Shown here: in pieces, positions 33,428-44,525 of the stretch
How positions within the stretch are numbered: the stretch's first letter is position 1
Layout of the letters: each line of letters begins with the position of its first letter
NCBI GenBank assembly: GCA_021397845.1
Contig: CM038052.1
Coordinates: forward strand, 146,190,854 to 146,254,853
DNA from: Areca catechu
Taxonomy: Eukaryota; Streptophyta; Magnoliopsida; Arecales; Arecaceae
DNA length: 64,000 bases
Direction: 5' to 3'
Made by a program: the position numbers and the translations under genes
The notes under the pieces: generated by a model
Database searches by the model: none
Told to the model about the DNA's origin: nothing
What the model saw: the letters and a program-made list of their open reading frames with translations, nothing else

Positions 33428-35199
33428 TATTGCCCAAGTGGCTACCCAAGAGGGGGGTGAATTGGGAAGTTTAAAAATTTAAACAAGTAATGTGCTATTT
33501 CAAAATCCTTTGCAAGTGGTAGGTGCTGTGATAAGGTTATAGAATGCGGAAGCTAAACAAAGTAGAGAAAGGACAACACAAACATACCAAATTTATAGTG
33601 GTTCGAAGCAACCTAGCTCCTATATCCACTACCCAAGATACCACTTGGGATTTCCACTATATTCACACCCGAATATAGTAGGATTGTTTTACAGGATCAC
33701 AATCCAAAACCTCTACACTTTGGTTTTACGGGATCACCAAAGAAAACCCAACCCTTTGGTTTTAACAGGCTCACCAAAGAAACCTAAACTTGGTTTTCAC
33801 AGGATCACCAAGAACCTAAACCTTGGTTTTGATAAGGCTCACCAAAAACCTATTTGGTTTTTCAACCGGGCACACCAATAACCCAACATTCAAAGATTGA
33901 ATTGAAAATAAATGCAATAATAAATGACAAACTCAAGTTGACGGATAGTTGCCGGTGCAGCTCATTGGAAGTCAACTTGAATGCACTTGAATAAGCTTTA
34001 ATGACTTCAGTGGCTTCTTCCAAAGTTGATTCAAGCTTTAGATCAGAGTTGTTGAGGGCTTGAATACAGACTTGAATGCACTTATGCTCTATCTCTTGTG
34101 GTTGGTTGGATATTCAATGAAGCTCTCTCTTTTTCCTTTTTTTTTTGAACTCTCTTCTTAATTCATTGCTTTAAGGTAGTTCAAATCCTTCAAATTTAAA
34201 GTCTTCCATCATCCCAAGGCAGTTCTAGCCGTTGTAGACCATTGAGGAATGATTTGTGACCATTGGAGCACTTTTTGGCATTCAAAAATAAATTCTAGAA
34301 CTAGCTGTTAGATACCTGGAAGAGACATTCGAGTCAGCTCGGATTCCTTCGAGTCGGCTCGGATCCTTCAAGTCGGCTCGGATCCTTCGAGTCGATAGGT
34401 CGAGTCACCATTTCTTCAATGCAGTCGGCTTTTTGTCTCAGGGCGCAGAATGTCACTCTGGATGAGTCGGCTCTTTACAGCTCGGGTCGACTCGAACTTG
34501 AATCTTGAAATTCTTGAACACGAGGAGTCGGCTCTTTTTAGCTTGGGTCAGCTCTTCTTCTCAGGTTCGGCAAACCTTACTCTGGAAGAGTCAGCTCGAT
34601 GTAGTTCGGGTCGGCTCGCTTTCTCAGGCTTTTGAAATGAGGTCTGGCAGAGTCGGCTCTTTTTCTAGGTCGGGTCGGCTCGCCAGGCTGTTCTCAGAAA
34701 ACTTTTAGGAAATGGACTCTGGAGGAGTCGGCTCGGACTGATTCCAGTCAACTCGGGTTCATTAGAGTCGGCTTGCTTTCCATTGAGTCAGCTCGGATTG
34801 CTGCGTTCCAGAATCCTTGGTGCGTGCCAGTAAGCAGAGTTGGCTCTTCTTTTCTTGGGGTCGGCTCGAGTGTCTTCTTCAGGATTTTTACAATTTGAAC
34901 TTAAAGAAAACTCTCACCAACTCTTTTACAATTTCACACAAACCAACTCAAGGCAAAATCTAAGGCACACACACTTATAGAAATAATCTTTTTATATGAT
35001 TTTTCTTAGCATTTTCATTGGGTTCTTCCTTACAAAAACACTTACAACACAACTCAAGCAAGAAAATAAAAATGTAGGAGTTGAAGTTTGAATATGTTAT
35101 ACATCCTACAAAAACTTGTCAAACACTTGAAGAGTTGTCAGTAATAAATGTACATGCTCCAATGTTTGGTTATCATCAAAATCACTTATGGGGTCAACA
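33428..35199 (-). repeat. 3' LTR of SIRE-1
   Basis: The + strand starts TATTGCCCAAGTGG (TG changed to TA) and ends GGGGTCAACA. It holds three landmarks: a CACCAA/GGTTTT repeat block at 33710-33890, a TTTAAAT-type TATA box near 34195 on the minus strand, and an array of GAGTCGGCTCG motifs at 34325-34870, upstream of that box. Confidence 0.93.
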
Positions 35200-36024
35200 A
35201 TCTTCCCCTTTTTGATGATGACAAAATACTGGGCATGAAAAATCAGTATAAAATTTTACAATTACTTGTATAATAGCATTTGCAAAAGTATGTGAACAAG
35301 TAGAGCAAGTTTACTTCTATTAGTGCCAAACAATGAGAGGAGAATTAGGGCATAGAGAGATAATCTCCCCCTTAATAAAATACTCCATGTTTTGGCAAAC
35401 TTTTCATTCCTTTTTATATTTCAAAGCTCTCAGGCTTTAATTAACAGAGCTAACAAAAGTTGAAGTGTAAGACATTATGTGTCAGAGTCATTATGTATCA
35501 AAGTTTGTAAAAAATTGTCATTCAAAGCTTTAAACATTATTAGTGAGAACTTAAAGCATCAGAGCTTGAAACTTTAAACATTGTAAGTCAGAACTTAAAG
35601 CATCAGTGCTTGAAATATCAATACATGTTCTTTTCATGTATCAGAGCAAACATATAGCACATGTGTATCAAAGCTTTGAAGTATCAATGTTTTATCTTTT
35701 TCATGCAATACTTTCTCCCCCTTTTTGTCAATCAATCAAAAAAAGGCTTAGATTTTAAAATAGATTGAGAAAGTCTTTAATATTTGTTTGAGATAATTTC
35801 ACTTTCTCATATTTATCTTGAAATTCTAATTAAAAACTAATCAATGTAGGAGCAATCAAACATTTAATTCATAGAGAAGAGTTTGTGAAGCAAAAGATAT
35901 ACTTCATTCTATTCCAAAAGTGTAGTACAAATTGTAAAAAGGTAATACATTTAGTCACTGTCTACATTTACGCTAGGTTTTGAAGAAGTTTGGTCAGGGA
36001 TTTGAATTCCAGGAGGTAAAGAAG
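35200..36024 (-). other. 3' non-coding region of SIRE-1 with polypurine tract
   Basis: The minus strand has AAAAAGGGGAAGAT at 35201-35214, the likely polypurine tract. Further on are repeats of ATCAGAGC-like sequence on the + strand, for example GTATCAGAGC at 35638-35647 and CATCAGAGC at 35557-35565. No ORF is present. Confidence 0.7.
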
Positions 36025-37923
36025 CTATAGGATCAACGAATTGTGGAATATTATGAGATCCAGGTGTCCTAATTGTCTTGGGTGGCTTGAGTGACTAGGA
36101 ATGGATATAGAAGGAGTTTTGAGAGCAGCTAAGATATCTTCAATTTTGCCCATCATCTTCCACAGAAAGCTATTCATTGACTTTAATTCAGCTTCAACTA
36201 TTTTCACACTTCTAGAAGCTGCCAAGTCTTCCATTCCTTCTTTGATTACTGCCACTTCCTTTTGTAGAGTAAGCATTTCCAAAGCCTGGACATTAGCAAA
36301 AGCTTCTGTATACCCTCTTAGCCTTCCAAATTCACTTCTGATTATACCTATGCCCTTGGTATAATCCTCTTCCATTTTCTTTCCTGCCTTAAGAGATCCC
36401 ATTCCGACTCTTAAGTTATCCATTTCTGTTCTGTATGCTTCTAGGACTTGCGTGACTGAATTTTTGGTTGAATCAGAACTGGATGCTATTAATTGGAGTA
36501 TTGGTTGGATATCACTTTCACTTATACCAGATGCAGTTTTGGAGTTCTCAAGAATATCAATTCTTTCTTTCTAATTATCTAATTGTTCTCCAAACTGGTT
36601 TAGCTTATTATCAACAGATCTTTGAAATACTTCAAACATTTCACTCATTGAAGACTTGATGGACTCTGTCATATTGTTCATCTGTTATGCCAAAAGGTCT
36701 TGTATACTTGAAGTATCCAAAGTAGGAGCAGTAGCAGCTTGACTTTGACTCAGAATGTCAGCAGCCTGATCAAATGTGGGTGTGCTGTAGGGTATATCAA
36801 GCAAGCCAAAAATATCTGGGAAGGAAATATCAAACTCCATATGAACTGGAGAGTCATGCTGTGGCTGAGGCTCAGGGATGTGTGAAGTAGTACCTTCACC
36901 AGCCTCTTCTCTCTGTTCCTGGACTTCTTCAGTTCCTTCAATTGTAGAAGGGTCAGACTTCTTCTTCCAGGTACCATCGGTCAGTAAGTATCCCATTCTC
37001 TGAAAAGTCTTCGCTGTATAGGTGTCAGTGTGAAGTAATACCATGTTATCTTCTCCTGTCAAGTCAACATTGGCTCTTTGAAAAAGGATTGTGAGGACCA
37101 TTCCATATGGCTGGCAGGCTTTGACTTTCCTAACTGCCTCTTTCATCTAGCTAATCATAATTGCTGGTAAATTGATTTTCTCGCCAATGATTAGGAGTTC
37201 CATGAAGCACAAGTCCCTTTCACTCACCCAGTCAAATCGACCTGTTCTGGGTAGGAAAATACGACTAATGAAGTTATGTAGGACCCTCATTTCAATTGAT
37301 AGCATATTTGCTTTAAGAGTCCCTATCTCATCAATTTCAGTCCTTTCTAAAACAATTTGCAAAGCCTTGGATCTATCCTTTAGTACAAGATACTCGATTC
37401 CTTCAAATGGCATCTCCAAGATACTTCCTAGGATCTCAGTAGTAATGATTATTCTTTTTCCTTTGACTGTAGACTCAATGAATTTTTTTTCATATCTCAG
37501 ATTTTCATAGAATATTCTAACTAAATTAGGATATGTCTTAATATCCAATGAACATAGATTTCTCCAGCCCTGGTCCTCAATTAAATCCCCAATCACAAAA
37601 TCGATTTTTTTAAGATATTCAAAAAGAATGCATCGGCCAGAGGTGACTGGTCTCATACCTAGGGATCTTTGCTGGCTAGGAGAAACTGGGCTACCTTCCT
37701 CTTCTGACTATGGTTCATTTCGAGGAACATTATCTTCACGGAATTTGCTTCTCCTTTCCTGTGGAGCTGCAACAACACTTCTGCTAGATTTCTTCCCAAC
37801 CGATCTTTTTGGCACCATTCCAAGGAAATTGGGTTTAAAGTAGTTTTGGGGAAGTTTAAAGAAATTTGGAAAGTTCTTAGGAGGGAGCTGACGAGGGTTT
37901 GGAAGTAAAAATGTCACATACAA
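36025..37923 (-). pseudogene. SIRE-1 extra ORF in the envelope position
   Basis: One reading frame runs from 37923 to 36025 (about 630 codons), broken only by stops near 37705 (TAG), 37147 (TAG), 36682 (TAA) and one more TAG near 36570; no frameshift is seen. A start at 37818 (MVPKRSVGKKSSRS) is likely. RIFYENLRYEKKFIESTVKG at about 37520-37460 resembles the 'putative plant transposon protein' domain. It is followed by LPRTGRFDWVSERDL and CQPYGMVLTILFQRA. The C-terminal third is acidic, then coiled-coil. I see no signal peptide or membrane segment, so it is envelope-like by position only. Function unknown. Confidence 0.7.
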
Positions 37924-38005
37924 AACCCTATGGCTCGAGTTAAAAGAGACAACTCGACATCTTAGTCGGCTCGATCAACAGGTCATTTGCTCGAGTCAGC
38001 TCAAG
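37923..38005 (-). promoter_or_regulatory. LTR-type motif cluster before the SIRE-1 extra ORF
   Basis: Within 80 bases lie GGCTCGAGT (37932), AGTCGGCTCG (37964) and TCGAGTCAGCTC (37991), the motif that fills the SIRE-1 LTR. AAACCCTA, a telo-box-like plant promoter element, is at 37923-37930. The cluster sits just upstream of the extra ORF. A promoter role is inferred. Confidence 0.4.
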
Positions 38006-38159
38006 CAGAGGGAGCACAAAGATATATTTTTGTATTAATCAAATCCCCAAGAGGTTTTGGATTTGAATTAGAAGGTTGTCTAGATGCATGGTCCTTAGAG
38101 TTTTGAGAATTCTTTTAGATAAGATCATATAATCCTAATTCAAAAATTTAATCAATGCA

Positions 38160-39715
38160 AACTTGTCTAAATCTAATGGTTTTATACAAATATTAGCAAG
38201 TAAATTTTTCATAGATATATTTTCAAGAATAATAACATTGTTCAAAACATGTTTTCTTATTGAATGGTGCCTAAATTTTGATGTGTTTAGTTTAAGAGAA
38301 ATTCAGTGCAAACACATACACAGTACAAGATGTAAGGCCTCCTTGCTGTCAAATATAAAATAGGATCCGATCATACCTCTATATAGCGTTTGATCAACGT
38401 TGGATCCATTTTTATCTTTGTCTAACATGCAGATAGAACTTATTGGTGTGATAGCCTCTTTGCTTGTTTCCATGCTGAATTTTTTGATGAATTCCTTGAT
38501 GTACTTGGCTTGACTTATAAAGATACCTTCCTTCAATTGATTGGCTTGTAAGCCAAGGAAGTGGTTGAATTCACCCAAACCTGTACTAACTCAGTAAATC
38601 CCTTTACAAAAAATCTTCATTAGTTGTACCAAAGATAGTATCATCAATGAATTATTTGTACAATTATCAGATCATTTTCTTCAAAATATTTTCAAGTAGT
38701 AACATGCTTATGCCAAGTGCTAGATGCTTGTTTCAAACCATGTAAAGTTTTGTTCAATTTAAACACATGATTTAGAACAGCAAGATTTTTCAAAATCTGG
38801 TAACTGTTTTACAAAAACTTTGTTCAGGACTAGAAGAACTTTTGAGATTTATTTGAAATAGTTTAAAGTTCATGTAGTAGGCAAATACAAGGAGTAATCT
38901 AATAGTCTCAGGTCTTGCTACCAAAGCATAGGTTTCATCAAAATCGATATCCTCTTCTGGATTTAATTCATTTATTACTGAGCATTTTCATTTGGTATGT
39001 TCCTATTGACCCATCTGGTTTAGTTCATCATGCATGGCCAATATCCAGTTATGATCATTTTTAGCTTTTTCTAAACTTTGTAATATAATTTGAGATATGA
39101 AGGCTAGGTAATCATGTGCAATCCTATGTGATGACCTGGTCCTTATACCTTGAGAAGGATCACCAATAATTAATTATTTAGGATGTGAAGTTACATACCT
39201 CCATTCTCTTGGTAGATCAGTATGATCCTTACTCACCATTTCACTTCCATCTTGTGTTGGTTTGTCCTGGATGTTTAGATCTTCTATTTCTTTTTGTAGA
39301 GTACCTGCATCATTATCTATGCACTTATCTTTTCTAGATGGTGTAGGGTTAGCTTCATCAAAAATAACATGAATTGACTCTTCTACAGTGAGAGACCTCT
39401 TGTTAAACACTCTGTATGCTTTGCTATGTGATGAATAACCAAGGAATATAGATTCATCAGATTTTGCATCAAACTTTCCTAGGTTATCTTTGCTGTTATT
39501 TAATACAAAGCATTTACACCCAAAAACATGAAAATAATTAATATTTGGTTTTCTTCCTTTCCAGAGCTCATAGGGGGTTTTCTTTGAAATTGGTCATATC
39601 AAAACTCGGTTTAATATATAACAAGCAGTGTTCACGACTTCTATCCAAAAGTACCTTGGAAGATTACCTTCACATAACATTATTCTAGCCATTTCTTCCA
39701 ACGTCTTATTTTTCT
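38160..39715 (-). pseudogene. SIRE-1 reverse transcriptase and RNase H, decayed
   Basis: After the integrase core the frame breaks repeatedly. Readable pieces are EEWRY-like PREWRYVTSHPK near 39180 and, at 38578-38303, MGEFNHFLGLQANQLKEGIFISQAKYIKEF (split by codon count, 38578-38490), the RT/RNase H link. LYRGMIGS follows. The catalytic YVDD is not intact near 38640. The RNase H end reads RHHSIRKHVLNN and ANICIKPLDLDKF near 38290-38160. Most of the central RNase H is missing. Confidence 0.7.
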
Positions 39716-40665
39716 CTATACAACACCATTTTGTTGTGGTATTTTAGAAGTGGAGAAGTTGTGATCAATGCCGTGTTCAGTGCAATATTCATCAAATAAT
39801 TGATTTTGAAATTCAGTTCCATGATCACTTCTTATAGAAACAACAGAAAGATTTTTCTCATTTGAAACTTTCTTATAAATTTTTTGAAATACATTAAAAG
39901 TTTTATCTTTATGTACAATGAATAATACCCATGTGAACCTAGAAAAGTCATCTACAATCACAAGTCCATATTTCATACCTCCTAGGCTTGTGGTCCTAGT
40001 TGGTCCAAATAAGTCCATGTGAAGTAGCTCAAGGGTCTAGTTGTTGAAATAACATTTTTCGATTTAAAACTCTCCCTAGTTTGTTTGCTTAATTGACAAG
40101 CAACATAAACATAGTTAAGATTAACTTTGAAATGTGGCAAGCATCTAACTAGGTTCTTTGAGATTAATTTGGTAATAGTATGCATGCTAGCATGACCTAA
40201 TCGTCTATGCCATAATAGACATGACTCCTTGATCTTAGCATTCATGGCTACTAGGCTGGAACTACTTGTCATGGCTAGATCATTTAGATCTACCACATAG
40301 ATATTCCCGAGTCTATGGCCAATGAATTTGTTGCTAGAGTCAAGAGAGTTAGCTATTATACACATAGATGATTCAAAGATAACTTTGAAGCCTTTATCAC
40401 ATAATTGACTAATACTCAATAGATTGTGCTTCAACTTATCTACTAGCAATACATCTTCAATAAAAGTACAAGGGGTTAACTTGATCTTACCGATTCTGAT
40501 TATTTTTTCTTTGCTATTATCTCCAAAGGTAACCAATCCTCTTTCTTTTATTTGTAGGGTGATGAACTGATCCTTGACACCCGTCTTATGCCTTGAACAG
40601 CCACTGTCAAGATACCATCTTTTCTTTAATTTTTGGGTTGCAAGACAATCCTGCAAAACAGTCAA
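39716..40665 (-). pseudogene. SIRE-1 protease, GAG-pre-integrase and integrase core
   Basis: WYLDSGCSRHKTG at about 40610 carries the protease DSG. LLWHRRLGHASMHTI near 40210 is the HHCC zinc-binding start; its usual CSAC reads YVAC, so one Cys is lost. The core shows MDLFGPTRTTSLGG (first Asp), VDDFSRFTWV and IRSDHGTEFQN (second Asp), and the open frame stops after PQQNGVV, just before the expected Glu. Two overlapping frames cover the region, shifted near 40000. Confidence 0.82.
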
Positions 40666-42526
40666 GGAGTGATTTTAGGTATCCAAGCTAACTTGGGTCC
40701 TTTCGGGTTAGCAACATTGGTTCCTTTTGGAACCCAAATGGTTCTACACTTTAATGCATTGTTCATGGAACATTTCAAAGAATTGCATTGGAAAGATTTA
40801 AGCCCAAATCTATGACATGCATAATAGATAATTTTATCATTTTTGAATGATGCATGCTTTGAAGCTATAGTAGATGTAGAAACAAAAGTACTTGAATTGA
40901 AGGATTTTTGCATAGTATTTTTAGGAATATATTTCAAGCCATTTGTAATTGATTTTGATGAAAAATCTTTTTCAAGTTTAGATTTTGAAACAAAAGCTTT
41001 TGAGGGTACAAACTTTGTTGCTAAAACCCCTTTAGCTCTTAAAGCATTAAGTCCAATTCCAACATTACTTTTAGAGTCTTTTTGTTCTTTCAAAATTAGC
41101 TCAAGCTTATTTAAACTCAAGGTCAATTTTTCTACTAAAGGCTTAAGCTTTTCAACCTCCTTTTTTAAATCAGTATTTTCGGCAACTAAAATATTGTTTG
41201 TCTCATATAAAACAGTTTTTTCATTGTTCAAGACTATAACACTTTCAAAAAGGTTATCCAATTTTCTTTGCAAAATGTTATTCTTTTCAAGAATTTCTTC
41301 CTTATCTTGTAATAAAACATCGTTTTGTTTCTTTAAGGACTTGATTTTAATTCCAGCTTTCTTGAATTCGATAAGTAAATCATGAAATGCTGAACTCGGT
41401 TCATCATAAGTAAACTCAGTTTGAAGCTCAGGGGATGATACCTCGTTTTCGAGACCTATTAAACAAAGATTTGCAGATTTCGGAGCCTCTTCATCTTCAG
41501 TGGATGAGGATGCTTCGCTGTCGCTCCACGTTGCTACCATTGCTTTCTTTTTCTTTTTCTTAAGTCCCTTTTTCAATAAAGGACAGTCTTGTCTATTGTG
41601 CCCTGGCTTTTTACACTCATAACATGTGGGCACTTCTCTTTCTTTCTCCTTCTCCTTATTGAACTCTTTGTTCTTGTGAAATTTTTTGAAATATCTTCCT
41701 TTTCTTCTTCCCAAGAATTTCTGAATTTTCTTACAACCATGGCAACGTCTTCATCTTCCATGTCGCTTTCAGTAGAGAAGCTTTCTTCTTCCGATTCTTC
41801 ATCCTTTTTGGAATCCATAGTAGCTTTAAAGGCGATCGATCTCTTTTTCTTTTAATCATCTTCAGTTCGGTGCTGCATGGTCAATTCATGTGTGATGAGA
41901 GATCCTAGCAATTCATCTAGCAATAAGGTATTCAAATCTTTTGCTTCCTGGATGGCAGTCACTTTCGAATCCCACTTATCCGGAAGAGATCTTAGAATTT
42001 TTTGCACTAGATCTGCATTAGTATATACCCTGCCAAGACTTTTTAGGCCATTAATAATATCAGTGAATCGTGAAAACATGACAGATATTATTTCATTTGG
42101 TTCCATCTTAAATAATTCGTAACTATGTACAAGAAGATTAATCTTATAAGATTTCACTTAAGAAGTTCCTTCATGGGTTACTTCGAGTTTATCCCAAATT
42201 TCTTTTGCTGAGAAGCAAATAGAGATTCGATTAAACTCATTACTATCCAAAGCCCAATATAAGAGATTCATGGCTTTGGCATTTAACTCTCACATCTTCA
42301 TGTCATGTTCGTCCCAATCCTCTTCAGGTTTAGGAACGTCCACTCCATAAATTTTAACCATGGAAATGCAAGGACCCTTTAGAATGACCTTCCACAACTG
42401 AAAATCAACAGCTTGAATATAAATCTTCATTCTAGCTTTCTAATATGCATAATTTGTGCCAGTGAAGAGTGGAGGTCTATTTGTTGATTGGCCTTCGGCC
42501 AAAGACATACTCATGGGATGAGCCAT
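40662..42526 (-). pseudogene. SIRE-1 gag
   Basis: The in-frame ATG at 42526 is the first after the primer site. A UBN2-type copia Gag follows: LFTGTNYAY, SFKMEPNE-like LFKMEPNEIISVMFSRF and LRSLPDKWDSKVTAI (to about 41960). The knuckle CYECKKPGHNRQDC is at 41625-41580, then a long coiled coil (about 41360-41080) and a second, damaged knuckle CHRFGLKSFQC. The end WVPKGTNVANPKGPKLAWIP leads to a TGA at 40662. Stops at AY*KA, KM*EL and GTS*V and a shift near 41700 inactivate it. Confidence 0.85.
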
Positions 42527-42557
42527 CAATCTTTACTCTAGTGTATTCAGAGACTCC

Positions 42558-42569
42558 GCTCTGATACCA
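42558..42569 (-). other. Primer-binding site of SIRE-1, tRNA-iMet type
   Basis: The minus strand reads TGGTATCAGAGC, two bases after the LTR end GGCAACA. Confidence 0.93.
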
Positions 42570-42571
42570 GT

Positions 42572-44304
42572 TGTTGCCTAGGTGGCTACCCAAGAGGGGG
42601 TGAATTAGGAATTTTGAAAATTTAAACAAGTAATATGCTATTTCAAAATCCTTTGCAAGTGGTAGGTGCTGCAATAAGGTTATAGAAAGCAGAAGCTAAA
42701 CAAAGTAGAGAAAGCACAACACAAACACACCAAATTTATAGTGGTTCGGAGCAACCCAGCTCCTACGTCCACTACCAAAGATACCACTTGGAATTTTCAC
42801 TATTTTCACACCCGAATATAGTAGGATTGTTTTACAAGATCACAATCCAAAACCTCTAAACTTTGGTTTTACGGGATCACCAAAGAAAATCCAACATCCT
42901 TTGGTTTTAACAGGCTCACCAAAGAAACCTAAACTTGGTTTTCATAGGATCACCAAGAACCTAAACCTTGGTTTTGATAAGGCTCACCAAAAACCTATTT
43001 GGTTTTTCAACCGGGCTCACCAATAACCCAACAATTCAAAGATTGAATTGAAAATAAATGCAACAATAAATGACAAACTCAAGTTGTCAGATAGTTGCCA
43101 GTGCAGCTCATTGGAAGTCCACTTGAATGTACTTGAATAAGCTTTAATGACTTCAGTGGCTTCTTCCAAAGTTGATTCAAGCTTTGGATCAGGGTTGTTG
43201 AGGGCTTAAATGTAGACTTGAATGCACTTGTGCTCTATCTCTTGTGGTTGGTTGGATATTCAATGAAGCTCTCTTTTTCCTTTTTTTTTTGAACTCTCTT
43301 CTTAATTAATTGCTTTAAGGTAGTTCAAATCCTTCAAATTTAAAGTCTTCCATCATCCCAAGGCAGTTCTAGCCATTGTAGACCATTGGGGAATGATTTG
43401 TGACCGTTGGAGCACTTTTTGGCATACAAAAATAAATTCTAGAACTAGCCGTTAGATACCTGGAAGCGACATTCGAGTCAGCTCGAATCCTTCGAGTCGA
43501 TAGGTCGAGTCACCATTTCTTCAATGCAATCGGCTCTTTGTCTCAGGGTGCAGAATGTCACTCTGGACAAGTCGACTCTTTACAGCTCGGGTCGGCTCGA
43601 ACTTGAATCTTGAAATTCTTGAACTCGAGGAGTCGGCTCTTTTTAGCTTGGGTCGGCTCTTCTTCTCAGGTTCGGAAAACCTTACTCTGGAAGAGTCGGC
43701 TCAATGTAGTTCGGGTTGGCTTGCTTTCTCAGGCTTTTGAAATTAGGTCTGGCAGAGTCAGCTTTTTTTCTAGGTCGGGTCGGCTTGCCTGGCTATTCTC
43801 AGAAAACTTTTAGGAAATGGACTCTGGAGGAGTCGGCTCGGACTGATTCCAATCGACTCGGATTCATTAGAGTCGGCTCGCTTTCCATTGAGTCAGCTCG
43901 GATTGCTGCGTTCTAGAATCCTTGCTATGTGCCAATAAGCAAAGTCGGCTCTTCTTTTCTTGGGGTCGGCTCGAGTGTCTTCTTCAGGATTTTTACAATT
44001 TGAACTTAAAGAAAACTCTCACCAACTCTTTTACAATTTTACACAAACCAACTCAAGACAAAACTTAAGGCACACACACTTATAGAAGTAACCCTTTTAC
44101 ATGATTTTTCTTAGCATTTTTATTGGGTTCTTCTTTACAAAAACACTTAAAACACAACTCAAGCAAGAAAATAGAAATGTAGGAGTTGAAGTCTGAACAT
44201 GTTATACATCCTACAAAAACTTGTCAAACACTTGAAGAGTTGTCAGTAATAAATGTACATGCTCCAATGTTTGGTTATCATCAAAATCACTTATGGGGTC
44301 AACA
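42572..44304 (-). repeat. 5' LTR of SIRE-1
   Basis: The + strand starts TGTTGCCTAGGTGG and ends GGGGTCAACA. It has the same landmarks as the 3' LTR: CACCAA/GGTTTT repeats at 42850-43040, TTTAAAT near 43337 (minus) and the GAGTCGGCTCG array at 43470-43975. One array unit present in the left LTR near 34340-34380 is missing here. Confidence 0.93.
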
Positions 44305-44525
44305 TCTTCCATTGTTGGTATCCATACTGACTTGAGCATCTGAGTGCCATCACTGGGACCACCCCTAGTGGGGCTTTTTTACATATACCACTTCTCAGAG
44401 CCTAGCCTGCATCATCCCCTTCAGCATCTCCAACTCTCCCTCTGGTGCTTGATGAATTGTGGCACCAACAAACTAGAAGAAGGGCCTAAATATTCGTGAG
44501 GTATAACCTACAAGACGAGGAAGCC

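Larger units (their letters stand above)
33428..44304 (-). mobile_element. SIRE-1: complete SIRE/Maximus-like Ty1/copia element
   Basis: LTRs of 1772 and 1733 bp bound gag, pol and an extra 3' ORF on the minus strand. TCTTC flanks both ends (33423-33427 and 44305-44309). An iMet primer site lies next to the 5' LTR and a polypurine tract next to the 3' LTR. Gag-pol followed by an extra ORF in the envelope position is the SIRE/Maximus layout. The LTR pair shares long identical blocks, so this is one of the younger insertions here; it sits in the Tat-2 LTR. Coding parts are broken by stops and shifts. Confidence 0.92.

Noticed and set aside
34450..34708. Two small overlapping ORFs in the SIRE-1 LTR, also present at 43555-43813
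   Set aside because: They translate the GAGTCGGCTCG array and recur because the LTR is duplicated; no sign of a real protein.
36025..37923. True retrovirus-type envelope gene
   Set aside because: No signal peptide, transmembrane segment or cleavage site is visible. Only its position resembles an envelope gene.
44305..44470. Host gene upstream of Tat-2 gag
   Set aside because: The segment continues the sequence at 33427 across SIRE-1 and has Tat LTR leader features.
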